The position numbers and the translations under genes are program-made. A model generated the notes under the pieces. That model was given only the letters and a program-made list of their open reading frames with translations. It made no database searches and was not told the DNA's origin. 64,000 nt of DNA from Promethearchaeota archaeon (GTDB taxonomy: Archaea; Asgardarchaeota; Lokiarchaeia; Sigyniarchaeales; SOKP01), in assembly GCA_016839585.1 (NCBI GenBank), contig JAEOTZ010000072.1, positions 62,001-126,000 of the forward strand, given 5' to 3'. Positions 18,818 to 28,168 of the stretch are shown in pieces (within the stretch, counting starts at the first letter, position 1; every line of letters starts with the position of its first letter).

Positions 18818-19005
18818 GTCAAATAATCACACTTTTTCAATTAATTTGTTAAAATTTTTTTAATTAATGGATTATAAGAAAAAACTAAGATATCTCTTAA
18901 TTTATAAATTTCTAAAATAGTGTTAAGAAAATTAAATATTTATTTAAAATTATATGAGTCTAATCGCATTGAAATATATTTTTAGCTTTAAATTTTTTAG
19001 AAATT

Positions 19006-19986
19006 TCATTTAAGCTCAATTCTTAGAAGATCTTCTGCCAATATTGTGTTTGGAAAAATTTCTTTAGCTTCTTCGAGTAATTTTAAAGCATCATCTTGGT
19101 ATCTTGCTGAAATATGTGTCAAGATTAATTGTTTAGCATTCATTTTTTTAGCATCAAGGGCAGCATCAACAGAGGTAGAATGTTTCTTCTCTTTAGCAGT
19201 TTCAGCTAATATCTTAGAATATGTGGCTTCATGAATTAAAACATCAGAATCTTTTCCTAATTCTATTAGAGAATCGCATGGTGCCAAATCTCCAGAATAA
19301 GTAATTTTTCTACCTGGTCTTTTTGGACCAACAATTCCTTCTTTTACAGGGTTAATAATTTTTCCATTAAATTCAATCTCTAAACCTTCTTGAAGTTTTT
19401 TCCATGTTCTACTCTCAGGAATCCCTAATTCTTTAGCTCTTTCAGGATTAAACTTTCCGTAACGAGGATTTTCAATAAAAGAATATGCATAAGTAGTTAT
19501 CGAATGGTTAACTAGTGCGAATCTTATTGAGAAATATTTTGACTTATAAATTAAATTATCTTTTATTTTTACAGTATCTTTGGGATCCTCAGTATCTAGG
19601 CCTTCAAATTCTATTAAATTATTATTAATATGATCAATTTCTACAATTTTAATTGGATATTTAGCTTTTAAGCCTAGGATTTTTTTATGAAGATATATAT
19701 AAAGGAAAAGATTTTGAGGACCAAAAATGGTAAGAGGTGCAGTCCTTTCATTTAGACTTAATCGAAATAAGAATCCTGGAAGACCTATAATATGATCTCC
19801 ATGAAAATGCGAGACTAAAGCGATAATAGGCTTATTGAATTTCAAGCCGGCTTCAGCAAATCTACGTTGGAAATCTTCTCCGCAGTCAAATAATAAAATT
19901 TTATTTTTATATCTTATTGCTATCGAGCTTAGATTACGGCTTTTAATAGGTGTAGCTGCTGCTGATCCTAAAATAATGAGTTCCAT
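19006..19986 (-). CDS. rnz: Ribonuclease Z (tRNA 3' endonuclease)
   Basis: The 326-aa protein has the metallo-beta-lactamase tRNase Z signature H60-F-H62-G-D64-H65-IIGLPG, the second-metal histidine in LVNHSITT, aspartate in YSGDLAPC and the C-terminal ILTHIS histidine. Length is that of the short (ELAC1/archaeal) RNase Z form. It removes 3' trailers from pre-tRNA. ATG 19986 is the start. The coiled-coil gene at 20011-21312 lies upstream on the same strand with a 24-nt gap, so they are probably co-transcribed. Confidence 0.93.
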   Translation of the reverse strand: MELIILGSAAATPIKSRNLSSIAIRYKNKILLFDCGEDFQRRFAEAGLKFNKPIIALVSHFHGDHIIGLPGFLFRLSLNERTAPLTIFGPQNLFLYIYLHKKILGLKAKYPIKIVEIDHINNNLIEFEGLDTEDPKDTVKIKDNLIYKSKYFSIRFALVNHSITTYAYSFIENPRYGKFNPERAKELGIPESRTWKKLQEGLEIEFNGKIINPVKEGIVGPKRPGRKITYSGDLAPCDSLIELGKDSDVLIHEATYSKILAETAKEKKHSTSVDAALDAKKMNAKQLILTHISARYQDDALKLLEEAKEIFPNTILAEDLLRIELK

Positions 19987-20010
19987 AATGACTGTTATTT
20001 AGTGTTAGTT

Positions 20011-21312
20011 TTATTTTTTTCTTAACACTGAAATCTCTAACCTTTGTTCGGCATTTTGCTTTTTTAGATCTTCAATTAAGCTTTTAAGTTCCTTCAATCT
20101 TAAAGTTAAATTAGGATCTTCTGCTGAAGCTGGTGGCGGCTGACTCTGAGGTTGAATATAACTACCTTCTAATTTTTCTTGTATTTCATTAATTTTCTTG
20201 TCTTTTAATCTAATTTGAGATTCTAGTTGTTTATATTTACCTTTTATTTGGACAGCTTCGTTTTTAATTGTTTCAATTTCTCCTTCTCTTATTTCAAGTT
20301 GTTTCTGTAGAAATATAGCCATCTCTCTTTGCATTTTTAATTGTCCTTCCAATTCACTTTGAGGTTTAGCTTGCTCTGGTGACTTTTCACCATCGTACTG
20401 CTTAAGTTGCTCTTGAAGAGATCTTATTTGATTTTTAGCCTTATTCAGTTTGTTTTGCAAATCTTGTAAAACTTCAGAAGGAGCACCAGATTGTTCTGTA
20501 TCAAATTCTACTTCAACCTGTTGTATTGTAGATATATCACTCCTTAAATTTTGGATTTCTATATCTCGTTTTTCTAAAAGTTCTTTTAAATCATTAATCT
20601 CACCTGTTAACTCAGGCTCTTCCGCTACTTTTTCTCCCTTTTTTTCCTTCTTTTTGAATTTTTCAAGTTTTTTGTTTAAATCTTGTACTTGTCTTTTAGA
20701 TTTATTTAGTTGGTTTTGAAGATCTTCAATTAAAGTTTTCTGTATTGAAGCACTTTCTTTATCTCCATCAGCAGCATTTATTAAACTCTGATTCAATTTT
20801 GAAATATCTGATTTTAGTGTAGCAATTTCTTCTTCTTTATCTTTCAGTATTTCACTAATTTCTGCTTTGTTATCAACTTGTCTTTTTAAATCATTAATAG
20901 TTGAGCTTTGTTTATTTATTTTATCTTGTAATTCATTTACTAAAGCATTGAGAGGAGATTTGGGTTTTAAATCTTCTATTCGAATAACCGAAGAATTAGA
21001 TTTTTTTTTTGTAAATTTTTCAAGTTTTTGTTGAAGCTCTATATTTTCTTTTCTTAAAAATCCCATTTTATCTTTTAATTCTCTAATTTGCTTATCTTTT
21101 TCCTCAATTCCTAAAGAGTGTATTGAATCCATTGCTTGCATTTTTTTACTCTTTTTTGTACTAACTGCAGAAGGAATAACTTCTTCTTCCAAATGCATAA
21201 TATGATCTTCGAGTTCTTCGATTTTATCGAGTAAATGGAGAATTTCTTGTTCTTTTTTCTCCAAATCCTTCTCTAATTGATTGATTCTATCTTTTAGAGG
21301 ATCTTTCGACAT
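20011..21312 (-). CDS. Coiled-coil protein with repeated internal units
   Basis: The 433-aa protein is almost entirely coiled coil from residue 5 to 430, interrupted by Lys-rich and Pro/Gln-rich linkers (around 225-235, 310-325 and 390-400). One unit recurs at least three times: LVNELQDKINKQ, LIEDLQNQLNKS and VLQDLQNKLNKA, each followed by a DLK/DLN or SLQ heptad, indicating internal duplication. There is no membrane segment or enzymatic motif. It is likely a cytoskeletal, tethering or DNA-organising rod (inference). It starts at ATG 21312 and lies upstream of rnz in the same direction. Confidence 0.8.
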   Translation of the reverse strand: MSKDPLKDRINQLEKDLEKKEQEILHLLDKIEELEDHIMHLEEEVIPSAVSTKKSKKMQAMDSIHSLGIEEKDKQIRELKDKMGFLRKENIELQQKLEKFTKKKSNSSVIRIEDLKPKSPLNALVNELQDKINKQSSTINDLKRQVDNKAEISEILKDKEEEIATLKSDISKLNQSLINAADGDKESASIQKTLIEDLQNQLNKSKRQVQDLNKKLEKFKKKEKKGEKVAEEPELTGEINDLKELLEKRDIEIQNLRSDISTIQQVEVEFDTEQSGAPSEVLQDLQNKLNKAKNQIRSLQEQLKQYDGEKSPEQAKPQSELEGQLKMQREMAIFLQKQLEIREGEIETIKNEAVQIKGKYKQLESQIRLKDKKINEIQEKLEGSYIQPQSQPPPASAEDPNLTLRLKELKSLIEDLKKQNAEQRLEISVLRKK

Positions 21313-21453
21313 CTTGAAAAATTACCTTTATTCCTTAAAATAAAATTTTCTTATATTTTACTTATACAATTTTAGTAATTAAATTTTAACTAATATGATA
21401 ATTTTTAGTTGTGTGAAAAAGTGGTCAATTCTCTATTCATATTAAAATTAGAC

Positions 21454-23367
21454 TTAATAAAGATTAAAATCTTTAATATTAAATTTGTTAATCTTTTTCA
21501 TAATTGGAATAAGACTCAAAATATTGAAAATTATAAATGCTATAAACAGGAATGAAAGAAGAATGAATGGTAAGTATAATGGTGGTAAAGATACTCGCTC
21601 AAACAAGAAGACTGAGTTAATAATCATTCCTATTCCTAAACATAATAAAAGAGCAGGGATGATGATAAAGAGAGATTCCAAGAATAATATTTTTTTTAAA
21701 GACTTATTCTTTGATCCTATTGCCCGCATAATGAGAAAATCTTTAGCATTTTCAATGATTCCTCCTCGTTGATAAAAATTCAATATTAAAAGAGACACGA
21801 AAGCTATTATCAGGATTAAAATTATCGGGTATAATGATAAATTAAATAAATAATCTATATTTTTTTTGAAAATAGCGTCTAACTTTAGATGAATAAAATC
21901 TGCACCCAAATTATTAGTTATGTTAATGATTTCATCTATAATAATATTATAACTTCCAGATTTTAGTTTTAGTATAATTAAGTTGATTTCATCGTAAGTA
22001 AAATTTAATAGCTCACGAGATTCATTCAATCCAATATAACCAGCATAACCATTAAAGAAACTATCAATTAATACACCACAGATACCTGGTCTAAATGTTT
22101 TATTTAAACCCATAATCTCTAGATATTGATCTAAGGGATACTCAAAGAAATTGTATGCTAATCCATCTCCAATTGTCATATTTGCAAAAGAATCATCATT
22201 TGTAAAAAATCTACCTTCAAGTTCAAAATTTTGAATAATCTTCTCAGGATTTACTCCTATTATTGGAAAATTTCCAGTTCTTTGTTTTCCTACTGTTATA
22301 TATTCACCATCAATTATAATATGTCCATCCAATTCTTCAACATCATAAAAATTTATTAATCTCTCGTCTATCTTTTCAATATCATCAATTGTTTCCAGAT
22401 TATTAATGTCACTGAAATTAAAAATGTATTTTGTGTCTGTAAGATTTATTGTATCTTCATCAACTATTATTCTTGGATTTGAAAACATTTTATACATTAA
22501 GGAATAGTTATATACAACATCTTTGTGACCAATAACAACAATATTCTCACCCTGGGATTTTCTAATCCACTCCTGAGAAGAACTAGTTAAAACAATAGTG
22601 CCTAATCCCAAAGTAAAAATTATAAGAGAAATTAAACTAAAAACAATGATATATCTTCTAAATTCTCCCTTTCTTCTTATATTATTAATTACTGAAATTT
22701 TTAAATTAAATCCTAGTTTTGAAAGCCACTTTGGAACTAAACTTAATCTTTTCTTAGCATGAAAATTATAAGGTATATCTGCTGAAAAAGTTTTAATTAT
22801 TTTTTGAGCTCCAATTTTCCTTAAAGCATAACCAGTTACAAAAAAAATACCCAAAATACAAGAAATGAATATAATAGGTGTATAAAACCAATCAATTTGA
22901 AAATTTATAGGAACATTTAATAAAAACATGATTAAAGTAAATATTCCAAATGATATCAAGCCCAGAATCCAGCCAAGGATAAAACCTAGTATAAAAATAA
23001 TAAATGCTTCGAGAAGATAAAAGCTATATAATTTCCCTGGTAGGGTACCCAACGCTTTCATTATTGCAATATCTCTTTTCTTATGGATAATTAACGTAGT
23101 TGTAATGACAACAACTACAACTATTGATAAAATGATTACTAAAACAAGTACTAAAGAAATAAACTCTTTATATACTAAATTAATTGCACCTGTAAAGAAA
23201 TAGTTATTTTTTAAACTGGTAGATATTATCATATTTAAACCAAATGAAGATGTGAAATATATTAAAAATTCTGTTAAAGCAATTACCAAAACAATAATCA
23301 GTAAATAAGGGATGGTGGTATCCCTCTTTCGATATATATCTTTTAAAACAAAATCAAGTGAAGTCAC
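21454..23367 (-). CDS. ABC transporter permease, FtsX/MacB/LolC type
   Basis: The 637-aa protein has an N-terminal membrane helix, a block of three helices with the cytoplasmic coupling motif KRDIAIMKALGTLPGKLYSF near residue 92, a large extracytoplasmic region (about 270-500) and a C-terminal block with a second coupling motif KDFLIMRAIGSKNKSLKKIL. This duplicated FtsX arrangement is typical of MacB/LolCE-like exporters that drive mechanotransmission outside the membrane. Starts ATG 23367. It lies 14 nt after the ATPase gene on the same strand, so the two form one transporter. Substrate is unknown: lipoprotein, peptide or lipid. Confidence 0.87.
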   Translation of the reverse strand: MTSLDFVLKDIYRKRDTTIPYLLIIVLVIALTEFLIYFTSSFGLNMIISTSLKNNYFFTGAINLVYKEFISLVLVLVIILSIVVVVVITTTLIIHKKRDIAIMKALGTLPGKLYSFYLLEAFIIFILGFILGWILGLISFGIFTLIMFLLNVPINFQIDWFYTPIIFISCILGIFFVTGYALRKIGAQKIIKTFSADIPYNFHAKKRLSLVPKWLSKLGFNLKISVINNIRRKGEFRRYIIVFSLISLIIFTLGLGTIVLTSSSQEWIRKSQGENIVVIGHKDVVYNYSLMYKMFSNPRIIVDEDTINLTDTKYIFNFSDINNLETIDDIEKIDERLINFYDVEELDGHIIIDGEYITVGKQRTGNFPIIGVNPEKIIQNFELEGRFFTNDDSFANMTIGDGLAYNFFEYPLDQYLEIMGLNKTFRPGICGVLIDSFFNGYAGYIGLNESRELLNFTYDEINLIILKLKSGSYNIIIDEIINITNNLGADFIHLKLDAIFKKNIDYLFNLSLYPIILILIIAFVSLLILNFYQRGGIIENAKDFLIMRAIGSKNKSLKKILFLESLFIIIPALLLCLGIGMIINSVFLFERVSLPPLYLPFILLSFLFIAFIIFNILSLIPIMKKINKFNIKDFNLY

Positions 23368-23380
23368 TTTCTAATACCAT

Positions 23381-24139
23381 TTATCCTTCATTTCTTTTAG
23401 TTAATATATCTTCCTTTACTATTTTCCCATCATCAAATAGTAGAATTCTATCTGCTAAAGCTAGCAAATAATCATCATGAGTAGCAATAATAATTGTGAC
23501 ATCATCATTCTTTAAATCATTAAAAAGATCTCTAATAAACTGACTTGTTTTTTTATCTAAATTAGCAGTTGGCTCATCGGCAAGTATAAGGGGAGGATTA
23601 TTTGATAGAGCTCTAGCAATTGCAACTCTCTGCTGTTCTCCAGCTGATAATTGAAATGGCAGGTGTTCTCTGCGTTCACCTAATCCCATTTTTCTTAATA
23701 AATTAACTGCACGTTCTCTTTGCTCTTTAAATTTCATACCTGCAAGATTCATTGGAAACATAACGTTTTCCTCAGCAGTAAGAGTACTTATAAGATTATA
23801 ATTTTGAAAAATGAATCCTGAATTTATTAACCTAAACGTTGCTAGCGATTCTTCTTTCATATCAGAAATTTTGATGCCCAGATTGTAAATTATTCCTTTG
23901 TTGGGGGTATCTAATCCACCTAATAAATTTAATAGAGTTGTTTTTCCTGCTCCAGAAGGTCCTTTAATACAAAGAAATTTACCATTCCTAATTTTTAAAG
24001 ACACATTATCAACTGCTCTAACAATAAATTCACCTATTTCATAATCTTTAACTAAATTCATAGCAATAATGTGATAATTCTTTATCTCATCTAACTCTAA
24101 AGCACCATCTTCTTCTTCAAATTCTTCTTTTACTGTCAA
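23381..24139 (-). CDS. ABC transporter ATPase, LolD/MacB type
   Basis: The 252-aa protein has Walker A GPSGAGKTT at 60-68, Q-loop in FIFQNYNL, signature LSAGEQQRVAIARAL near 165, Walker B LILADEPT near 182 and the switch ATHD near 220. The sequence class (GGLDTPNKG after Walker A) is that of LolD/FtsE/MacB ATPases. The frame opens at TTG 24139 with an acidic 26-residue lead before the usual start of the domain. A shorter start at ATG of MNLVKDYE is possible. It is co-transcribed with the permease just downstream. Confidence 0.9.
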   Translation of the reverse strand: MTVKEEFEEEDGALELDEIKNYHIIAMNLVKDYEIGEFIVRAVDNVSLKIRNGKFLCIKGPSGAGKTTLLNLLGGLDTPNKGIIYNLGIKISDMKEESLATFRLINSGFIFQNYNLISTLTAEENVMFPMNLAGMKFKEQRERAVNLLRKMGLGERREHLPFQLSAGEQQRVAIARALSNNPPLILADEPTANLDKKTSQFIRDLFNDLKNDDVTIIIATHDDYLLALADRILLFDDGKIVKEDILTKRNEG

Positions 24140-24358
24140 GATTTCAAAATTATTAGAGTTTAATTTAAATTAAAAAGGTTTTTCAAAGAAGATAACAATT
24201 CTTCAAAAATTCTATTTAAAAAATTAATAACAAATTTTTATAATTTATGTTTAAAATTAAATTAAGTTTAAATATTAAAATTTCATATTTATCTTTTAGA
24301 GGGAAGACTGAGAAAATAAAATATTTATAATATCCCCTAATTTCCTAATTAAACACCT

Positions 24359-24424
24359 GCGCAATTCGCGCCAAGGATCAAATGGTACTAAATTTTATCC
24401 CAAAGTTTTAAGCTACATGCTTAA
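24359..24424 (+). other. Pair of small hairpins in a 434-nt intergenic gap
   Basis: Within the gap 24140-24574, the only GC-richer patch holds GCGC-aattc-GCGC (24359-24371) and the 6-bp hairpin TTAAGC-tacat-GCTTAA (24408-24424), followed by a pyrimidine-rich stretch to about 24480. It could be a small RNA with its terminator or a decayed element. No protein frame and no tRNA fold is visible. Confidence 0.25.
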
Positions 24425-24544
24425 GATTTTGATTTTCTCTTCTTCCTTCTTCTCTTTTTTTAGTTTTATATAAAACGTTTTTTTAGTAAAAATAAGATTT
24501 AAAGGAGAAATTTAATTTAACATTTATAATAATTAGGGAATAAA

Positions 24545-24559
24545 TTATATATATATAAG
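24545..24559 (+). promoter_or_regulatory. TATA box of the corrinoid-protein gene
   Basis: A TTATATATATATAAG tract is centred 23 nt before the ATG at 24575, and no Shine-Dalgarno precedes that ATG. The spacing is that of an archaeal promoter making a leaderless mRNA. Confidence 0.5.
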
Positions 24560-24574
24560 AAATAGTAGATTTTT

Positions 24575-25207
24575 ATGGATTTTGAAAAATTAACGGAACT
24601 TATAATTGAATTAGAAGTGGATGATATTGCTGATGCAGTAAAGGAAGCATTGGATGAGGAAAAAGATCCTTTTGATGTTTTGAATGCATTAACTAAGGGA
24701 ATGGATGAAGTTGGGCGTCGATATGAAGAAAAAGATTATTATTTAACCGAATTGGTACTAGCGGGAGAAACTATGAAGGAGGCTTTTACTATTTTAAAAC
24801 CAGCTTTAGCTGCTGTCGATAAATCACAAGAGAAAGTTAAAATAATCATTGGTACCGTAAAGGGGGATAATCATGATATTGGTAAAAATATATTAGGATC
24901 ATTGCTCTTGAGCTCTGGTTTTGAAATTTATGACCTTGGAATGGATGTTGATGAAAAAGCAATTGTTGAGAAGGTTAAAGAAACAGGAGCAACTATTATT
25001 GGATTAAGCTCCCTTCTTACGATGACTGTTGAACACATTAAAACTGTCCATGAAGCTTTGGTTGATGCTGGGCTCCGTGATAAAGTTAAATTAATTGTTG
25101 GGGGCGCTCCTTTAAATATGGAACTTGCTAAAAGACTTGGAGCTGATGATTTTGCAGATGATGCCGTGGAAGGTATAAAACATATCAAGAAGTTAGCAGG
25201 GATGTAA
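24575..25207 (+). CDS. Methyltransferase cognate corrinoid protein (MtbC/MttC/MtaC type)
   Basis: The 210-aa protein has the helical cap domain (about 1-85) and a cobalamin-binding Rossmann domain with G97-D-N-H100-D-I-G103, where H100 is the lower axial ligand of cobalt, plus the later SxL and GG motifs (GLSSLLTMT near 145, VGGAPLN near 174). Such proteins shuttle methyl groups from methylated amines, methanol or methoxy compounds to a second methyltransferase. Neither methyltransferase lies nearby, so the donor is unknown. Transfer to tetrahydropterin and onward to the CdhE system is plausible (inference). Confidence 0.93.
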   Translation: MDFEKLTELIIELEVDDIADAVKEALDEEKDPFDVLNALTKGMDEVGRRYEEKDYYLTELVLAGETMKEAFTILKPALAAVDKSQEKVKIIIGTVKGDNHDIGKNILGSLLLSSGFEIYDLGMDVDEKAIVEKVKETGATIIGLSSLLTMTVEHIKTVHEALVDAGLRDKVKLIVGGAPLNMELAKRLGADDFADDAVEGIKHIKKLAGM

Positions 25208-25477
25208 AAGTAATTTAGCTATTTTCTTATTTTTCTCTTTCCTCCTTAATATTACAATTTTTTCAATCTGGATTTATAAATTATAAAGAACTTTTTTTAA
25301 GTATTTTATATCTTTTCTACGATTAGTGTTTATTTTAATTAAAATATAATGAGAACATTTAAACTCTTTTTAAATTGTTTATATCTTAAGATTTAATCTA
25401 AATAAATTATCCCTTCCAATATATGATTTTTAAAAAATATTTTAGAATAGAATAAAAATTTAAAGGAGGTTTAAAAA

Positions 25478-25732
25478 TTGAGTGAGAAAGATAATAACGA
25501 TGTTGAATATGATGAAGAATTAGATACACGAGGTTTATTTTGTCCAGAACCTCTTTTCGAGGTTAGGAATTTAAGTGAAACCCTTGAAGTAGGGCAATGT
25601 TTTAAAGTGATTGCTGATGATCCTGCTGCTGAGGAGGATCTTACGCGGTGGGCTAAGAGGACAGAGACACAATTAGTAGAGTTTAGAAAGGATGGGGACG
25701 ATTTAATATTTTATTTTAAAAAAGTAAAATAA
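25478..25732 (+). CDS. tusA: TusA/SirA-family sulfur-transfer protein
   Basis: The 84-aa product carries the TusA core LDTRGLFCPEPL with the persulfide cysteine C22 followed by proline, then the DDPAAEEDLTRW second half. TusA proteins accept sulfane sulfur as a persulfide and pass it to tRNA modification, Moco or dissimilatory partners. The start is TTG at 25478, fixed by AAAGGAGG 7-8 nt upstream. It opens a same-strand run of TusA, DsrE, IscS-like and IscU genes with gaps of 5 and 66 nt and then an 8-nt overlap. Confidence 0.92.
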   Translation: MSEKDNNDVEYDEELDTRGLFCPEPLFEVRNLSETLEVGQCFKVIADDPAAEEDLTRWAKRTETQLVEFRKDGDDLIFYFKKVK

Positions 25733-25737
25733 AAGAG

Positions 25738-26109
25738 ATGAGAAAAAAAATGGAAGAAAAACATATTCTTTATGTTCAAACAAGTCATGATCCAGAAAGA
25801 CAATATAGTCCTCTTGTTTTAGCTCAAACTGCTAAGGCAATGGATATTAAAGCTACTGTTTATTACTTAGGTACTGCTTTAAGAATATTAAAACCTGGAG
25901 AGGCTGAAAAGATAAAACTTGGTGATTTTCCCAGTGTTAAAGAAATGATTGATAAAACATTAAATATGGGTATTGAAATATTAGTATGCGAAGCTTCAAA
26001 GCGAATGTTAGGTTGGGAAAAAGCGGAGCTCATTCCAGGCATTAAAATTGTAGGTGCTGCAACTTTAAATGATTTAGTCTTAGATGCTGATGCAACACAG
26101 TGGTTTTAA
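25738..26109 (+). CDS. DsrE-family sulfur-relay protein
   Basis: The 123-aa product has the DsrE/F fold pattern: LYVQTSHDPERQYSPLVLAQTA at the start, a MDIKATVYYLGTALRILKPG middle and a conserved cysteine in EILVCEASKRMLGW (C84), the site where DsrE carries a persulfide. It likely exchanges sulfur with TusA next door, a pairing known from sulfur-oxidising systems. Two in-frame ATGs (25738, 25750) compete, and the overlap of a GATGAG with the first makes the second possible. Membership of the TusA-DsrE operon is clear from the 5-nt gap. Confidence 0.87.
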   Translation: MRKKMEEKHILYVQTSHDPERQYSPLVLAQTAKAMDIKATVYYLGTALRILKPGEAEKIKLGDFPSVKEMIDKTLNMGIEILVCEASKRMLGWEKAELIPGIKIVGAATLNDLVLDADATQWF

Positions 26110-26175
26110 TATTTATTTAATTGAGATAATTATATAAATTATTAATTAAAGAATTTTATAATTGAGGAGGTAAAA

Positions 26176-27369
26176 ATGAGTATATATCTGGATTATCAAG
26201 CAGCAAAACCAGTTGATGTAAGAGTAGTTTCAGAGATGACTATATACTTTAATAACAAGTTTGCTAATCCATCTTCTTTACATTGCGATGGGGATGAAGC
26301 AACTGATGCATTAATTGAATCTCGCCAAAAAATTGCTGATTTTATTAATGCTCCAAACACATCAGATATAATTTTTACATCAAGTGCTACTGAATCAAAC
26401 AATCTAGCACTTATAGGTTCAGCAATGAGAAATAAAAAGAAAGGCAACCATATAATTATATCCGAGATTGAACATATATCCATATTAAATATCGCTAAAT
26501 ATTTGGAACGTGAAGGTTTCAAGGTTAGTAGAGTTCCCGTAGATCAATTTGGAATTATTAAACTTGAGAAGTTGGAGAAATTAATAAATGATCAGACAAT
26601 TTTAATTTCAATCTCTACTGCGAGTAATGAGGTTGGATCTCTTCAACCAATAAAAGAGATTAGTGAAATTGCGGCAAAAAAGAATGTTTTATTTCATACT
26701 GATGCTGTAGCTAGTGAAGGTGTTATTCCGATCGATGTACAAAAAGTACCGATAGATATGATGACCTTATCTTCGAATGATATTTATGGACCTAGGGGTG
26801 TCGGAGCACTTTACTTAAAAAAGGGAGTACGTATAAATCCAATAATAATAGGTGGCGGTCAAGAACGAGGATTGAGATCTGGTTCAGAAAATGTCCCTGG
26901 TATCGTAGGTTTTGCTAAAGCAGCTGAAATTATGAGAGAAGAAATTAAAACAGAAGTAATAAGGCTAAAAAGTATGAGAGACAAACTGATTCAAGAAGTA
27001 TTAAGTAGAGTTCCAAATTCGTATTTAAATGGACATCCTGAAAAACGACTTCCTAATAATGCACATTTTAGATTTGATTATATTGAAGGAGAATCATTAA
27101 TATTATCTTTAAAAGATCAAAAAGTAGCTGCTGCCACGGGTTCTGCATGTTCATCAAAGACCTTAGAACCATCTCATACATTAATTTCAATGGGTTTATT
27201 ACATGAAGAGGCTCATGGCAGTTTATTATTCACATTAGGCAGGTTTACAAAAGAAGCTGATCTTGATAAAGCAATAGAAGTTTTACCTGGAATTGTTAAA
27301 CGTTTACGATTATTATCCCCTTTAACGCCTCCTGAATTAATAAAAAAGTATAATGAGGTGAATGATTAG
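26176..27369 (+). CDS. Cysteine desulfurase homologue (IscS/NifS family) lacking the PLP lysine
   Basis: The 397-aa protein aligns over its whole length with IscS: LDYQAAKPVD, SATESNNLA, EIEHISIL, the ASNEVGSLQ asparagine, HTDAV, GGGQERGLRSG and the loop cysteine C325 in TGSACSS. But the Schiff-base motif SGHKIYGPKG reads SSNDIYGPRG, so His and the essential lysine are Asn201-Asp202. The glutamine after the PLP-binding aspartate (DAVQ) is alanine, and the substrate arginine in SIRFSLGR is leucine. It should not bind PLP covalently or cleave cysteine. A similar lysine-less IscS was described in Archaeoglobus fulgidus and shown to be inactive but able to supply a cysteine ligand to the IscU cluster. 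ATG 26176 has GAGGAGG upstream. Confidence 0.92.
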   Translation: MSIYLDYQAAKPVDVRVVSEMTIYFNNKFANPSSLHCDGDEATDALIESRQKIADFINAPNTSDIIFTSSATESNNLALIGSAMRNKKKGNHIIISEIEHISILNIAKYLEREGFKVSRVPVDQFGIIKLEKLEKLINDQTILISISTASNEVGSLQPIKEISEIAAKKNVLFHTDAVASEGVIPIDVQKVPIDMMTLSSNDIYGPRGVGALYLKKGVRINPIIIGGGQERGLRSGSENVPGIVGFAKAAEIMREEIKTEVIRLKSMRDKLIQEVLSRVPNSYLNGHPEKRLPNNAHFRFDYIEGESLILSLKDQKVAAATGSACSSKTLEPSHTLISMGLLHEEAHGSLLFTLGRFTKEADLDKAIEVLPGIVKRLRLLSPLTPPELIKKYNEVND

Positions 27370-28168
27370 AATGAAATCTACACAATATACTGAAAAAGTG
27401 TTAGACCATTTTAGAAATCCAAGAAATGTTGGAGTAATAGAAAAACCAGATGGGTATGGTAAAGTTGGAAATCCTGTTTGTGGAGATTTAATGGAAATCT
27501 TCATTAAAGTGGGTAAAAATGATTCTGGAGAAGAAGTAATTGATGATGTTAAATTTAGAACTTTTGGATGCGGGTCTGCAGTGGCTACATCCTCAATGGT
27601 AACTACAATGGCTAAAGGGATGAAAGTTGATGATGCTTATAAAATAACTCGAAATGATGTTGCTGATGAGTTAGAAGGATTACCCCCAATAAAGATGCAT
27701 TGTTCAAACTTAGCGGCTGATGCCTTAAAAGCGGCTATAGATAATTATAGAACCAAATCAGACCCTTATGTCGAAATTGAGGCTAGAGCTTGCTCAGTAC
27801 CGGATATTAAAATAATTCTTGGTGAGGATGAGTTTCTTGGAAAAGGAGTTTATAAGAAAGTTGATGATTTGTCTGAATTTAATGGAAAAAGAGTTTTAGT
27901 GGTAGATACTGGAGATAAATCCTTAGAGCTTGCGATGAAATTAACTAAACATACTGGGAGAGTTGTAGTATTAACTTCTGCTAAAACTACACCTGGTTCA
28001 GAAGAATTAAAGAAAAAATTGAAACTATCAGATGTTAAAATCTTACACGAATCAGAGTTATTAGAAATTCAAGGTACTGATGATGTTGAAAAAGTAATAA
28101 TTCAAGATTTTGATGAAGATGAAAAATATGAATTATTCGTTGATACAGTCATCATACTTGAAGTTTAA
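27362..28168 (+). CDS. IscU Fe-S scaffold fused to a thioredoxin-reductase-like domain
   Basis: Residues 1-135 are an IscU scaffold with the three cluster cysteines C40 (GNPVCGD, with D42), C70 (FGCGSA) and C114 (KMHCSNLA). Residues about 160-268 form a second domain whose pattern KRVLVVDTGDKSLELAMKL, ...VKILHESELLEIQG, ...VEKVIIQDF matches the NAD(P)H-binding domain of thioredoxin reductases (compare VCVIGGSDSAAKEAL in the gene at 51309), with a degraded glycine loop. This would put a redox or nucleotide-binding module on the scaffold. The gene overlaps the IscS homologue by 8 nt, so the two are translationally coupled. ATGs at 27362 and 27371 are both possible. Confidence 0.85.
   Translation: MIRMKSTQYTEKVLDHFRNPRNVGVIEKPDGYGKVGNPVCGDLMEIFIKVGKNDSGEEVIDDVKFRTFGCGSAVATSSMVTTMAKGMKVDDAYKITRNDVADELEGLPPIKMHCSNLAADALKAAIDNYRTKSDPYVEIEARACSVPDIKIILGEDEFLGKGVYKKVDDLSEFNGKRVLVVDTGDKSLELAMKLTKHTGRVVVLTSAKTTPGSEELKKKLKLSDVKILHESELLEIQGTDDVEKVIIQDFDEDEKYELFVDTVIILEV

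Noticed and set aside
26176-27369. Active cysteine desulfurase annotation
   Set aside because: The active-site lysine is Asp202 and the preceding His is Asn201 by direct codon reading at 26773-26778, so the family name cannot carry the reaction.
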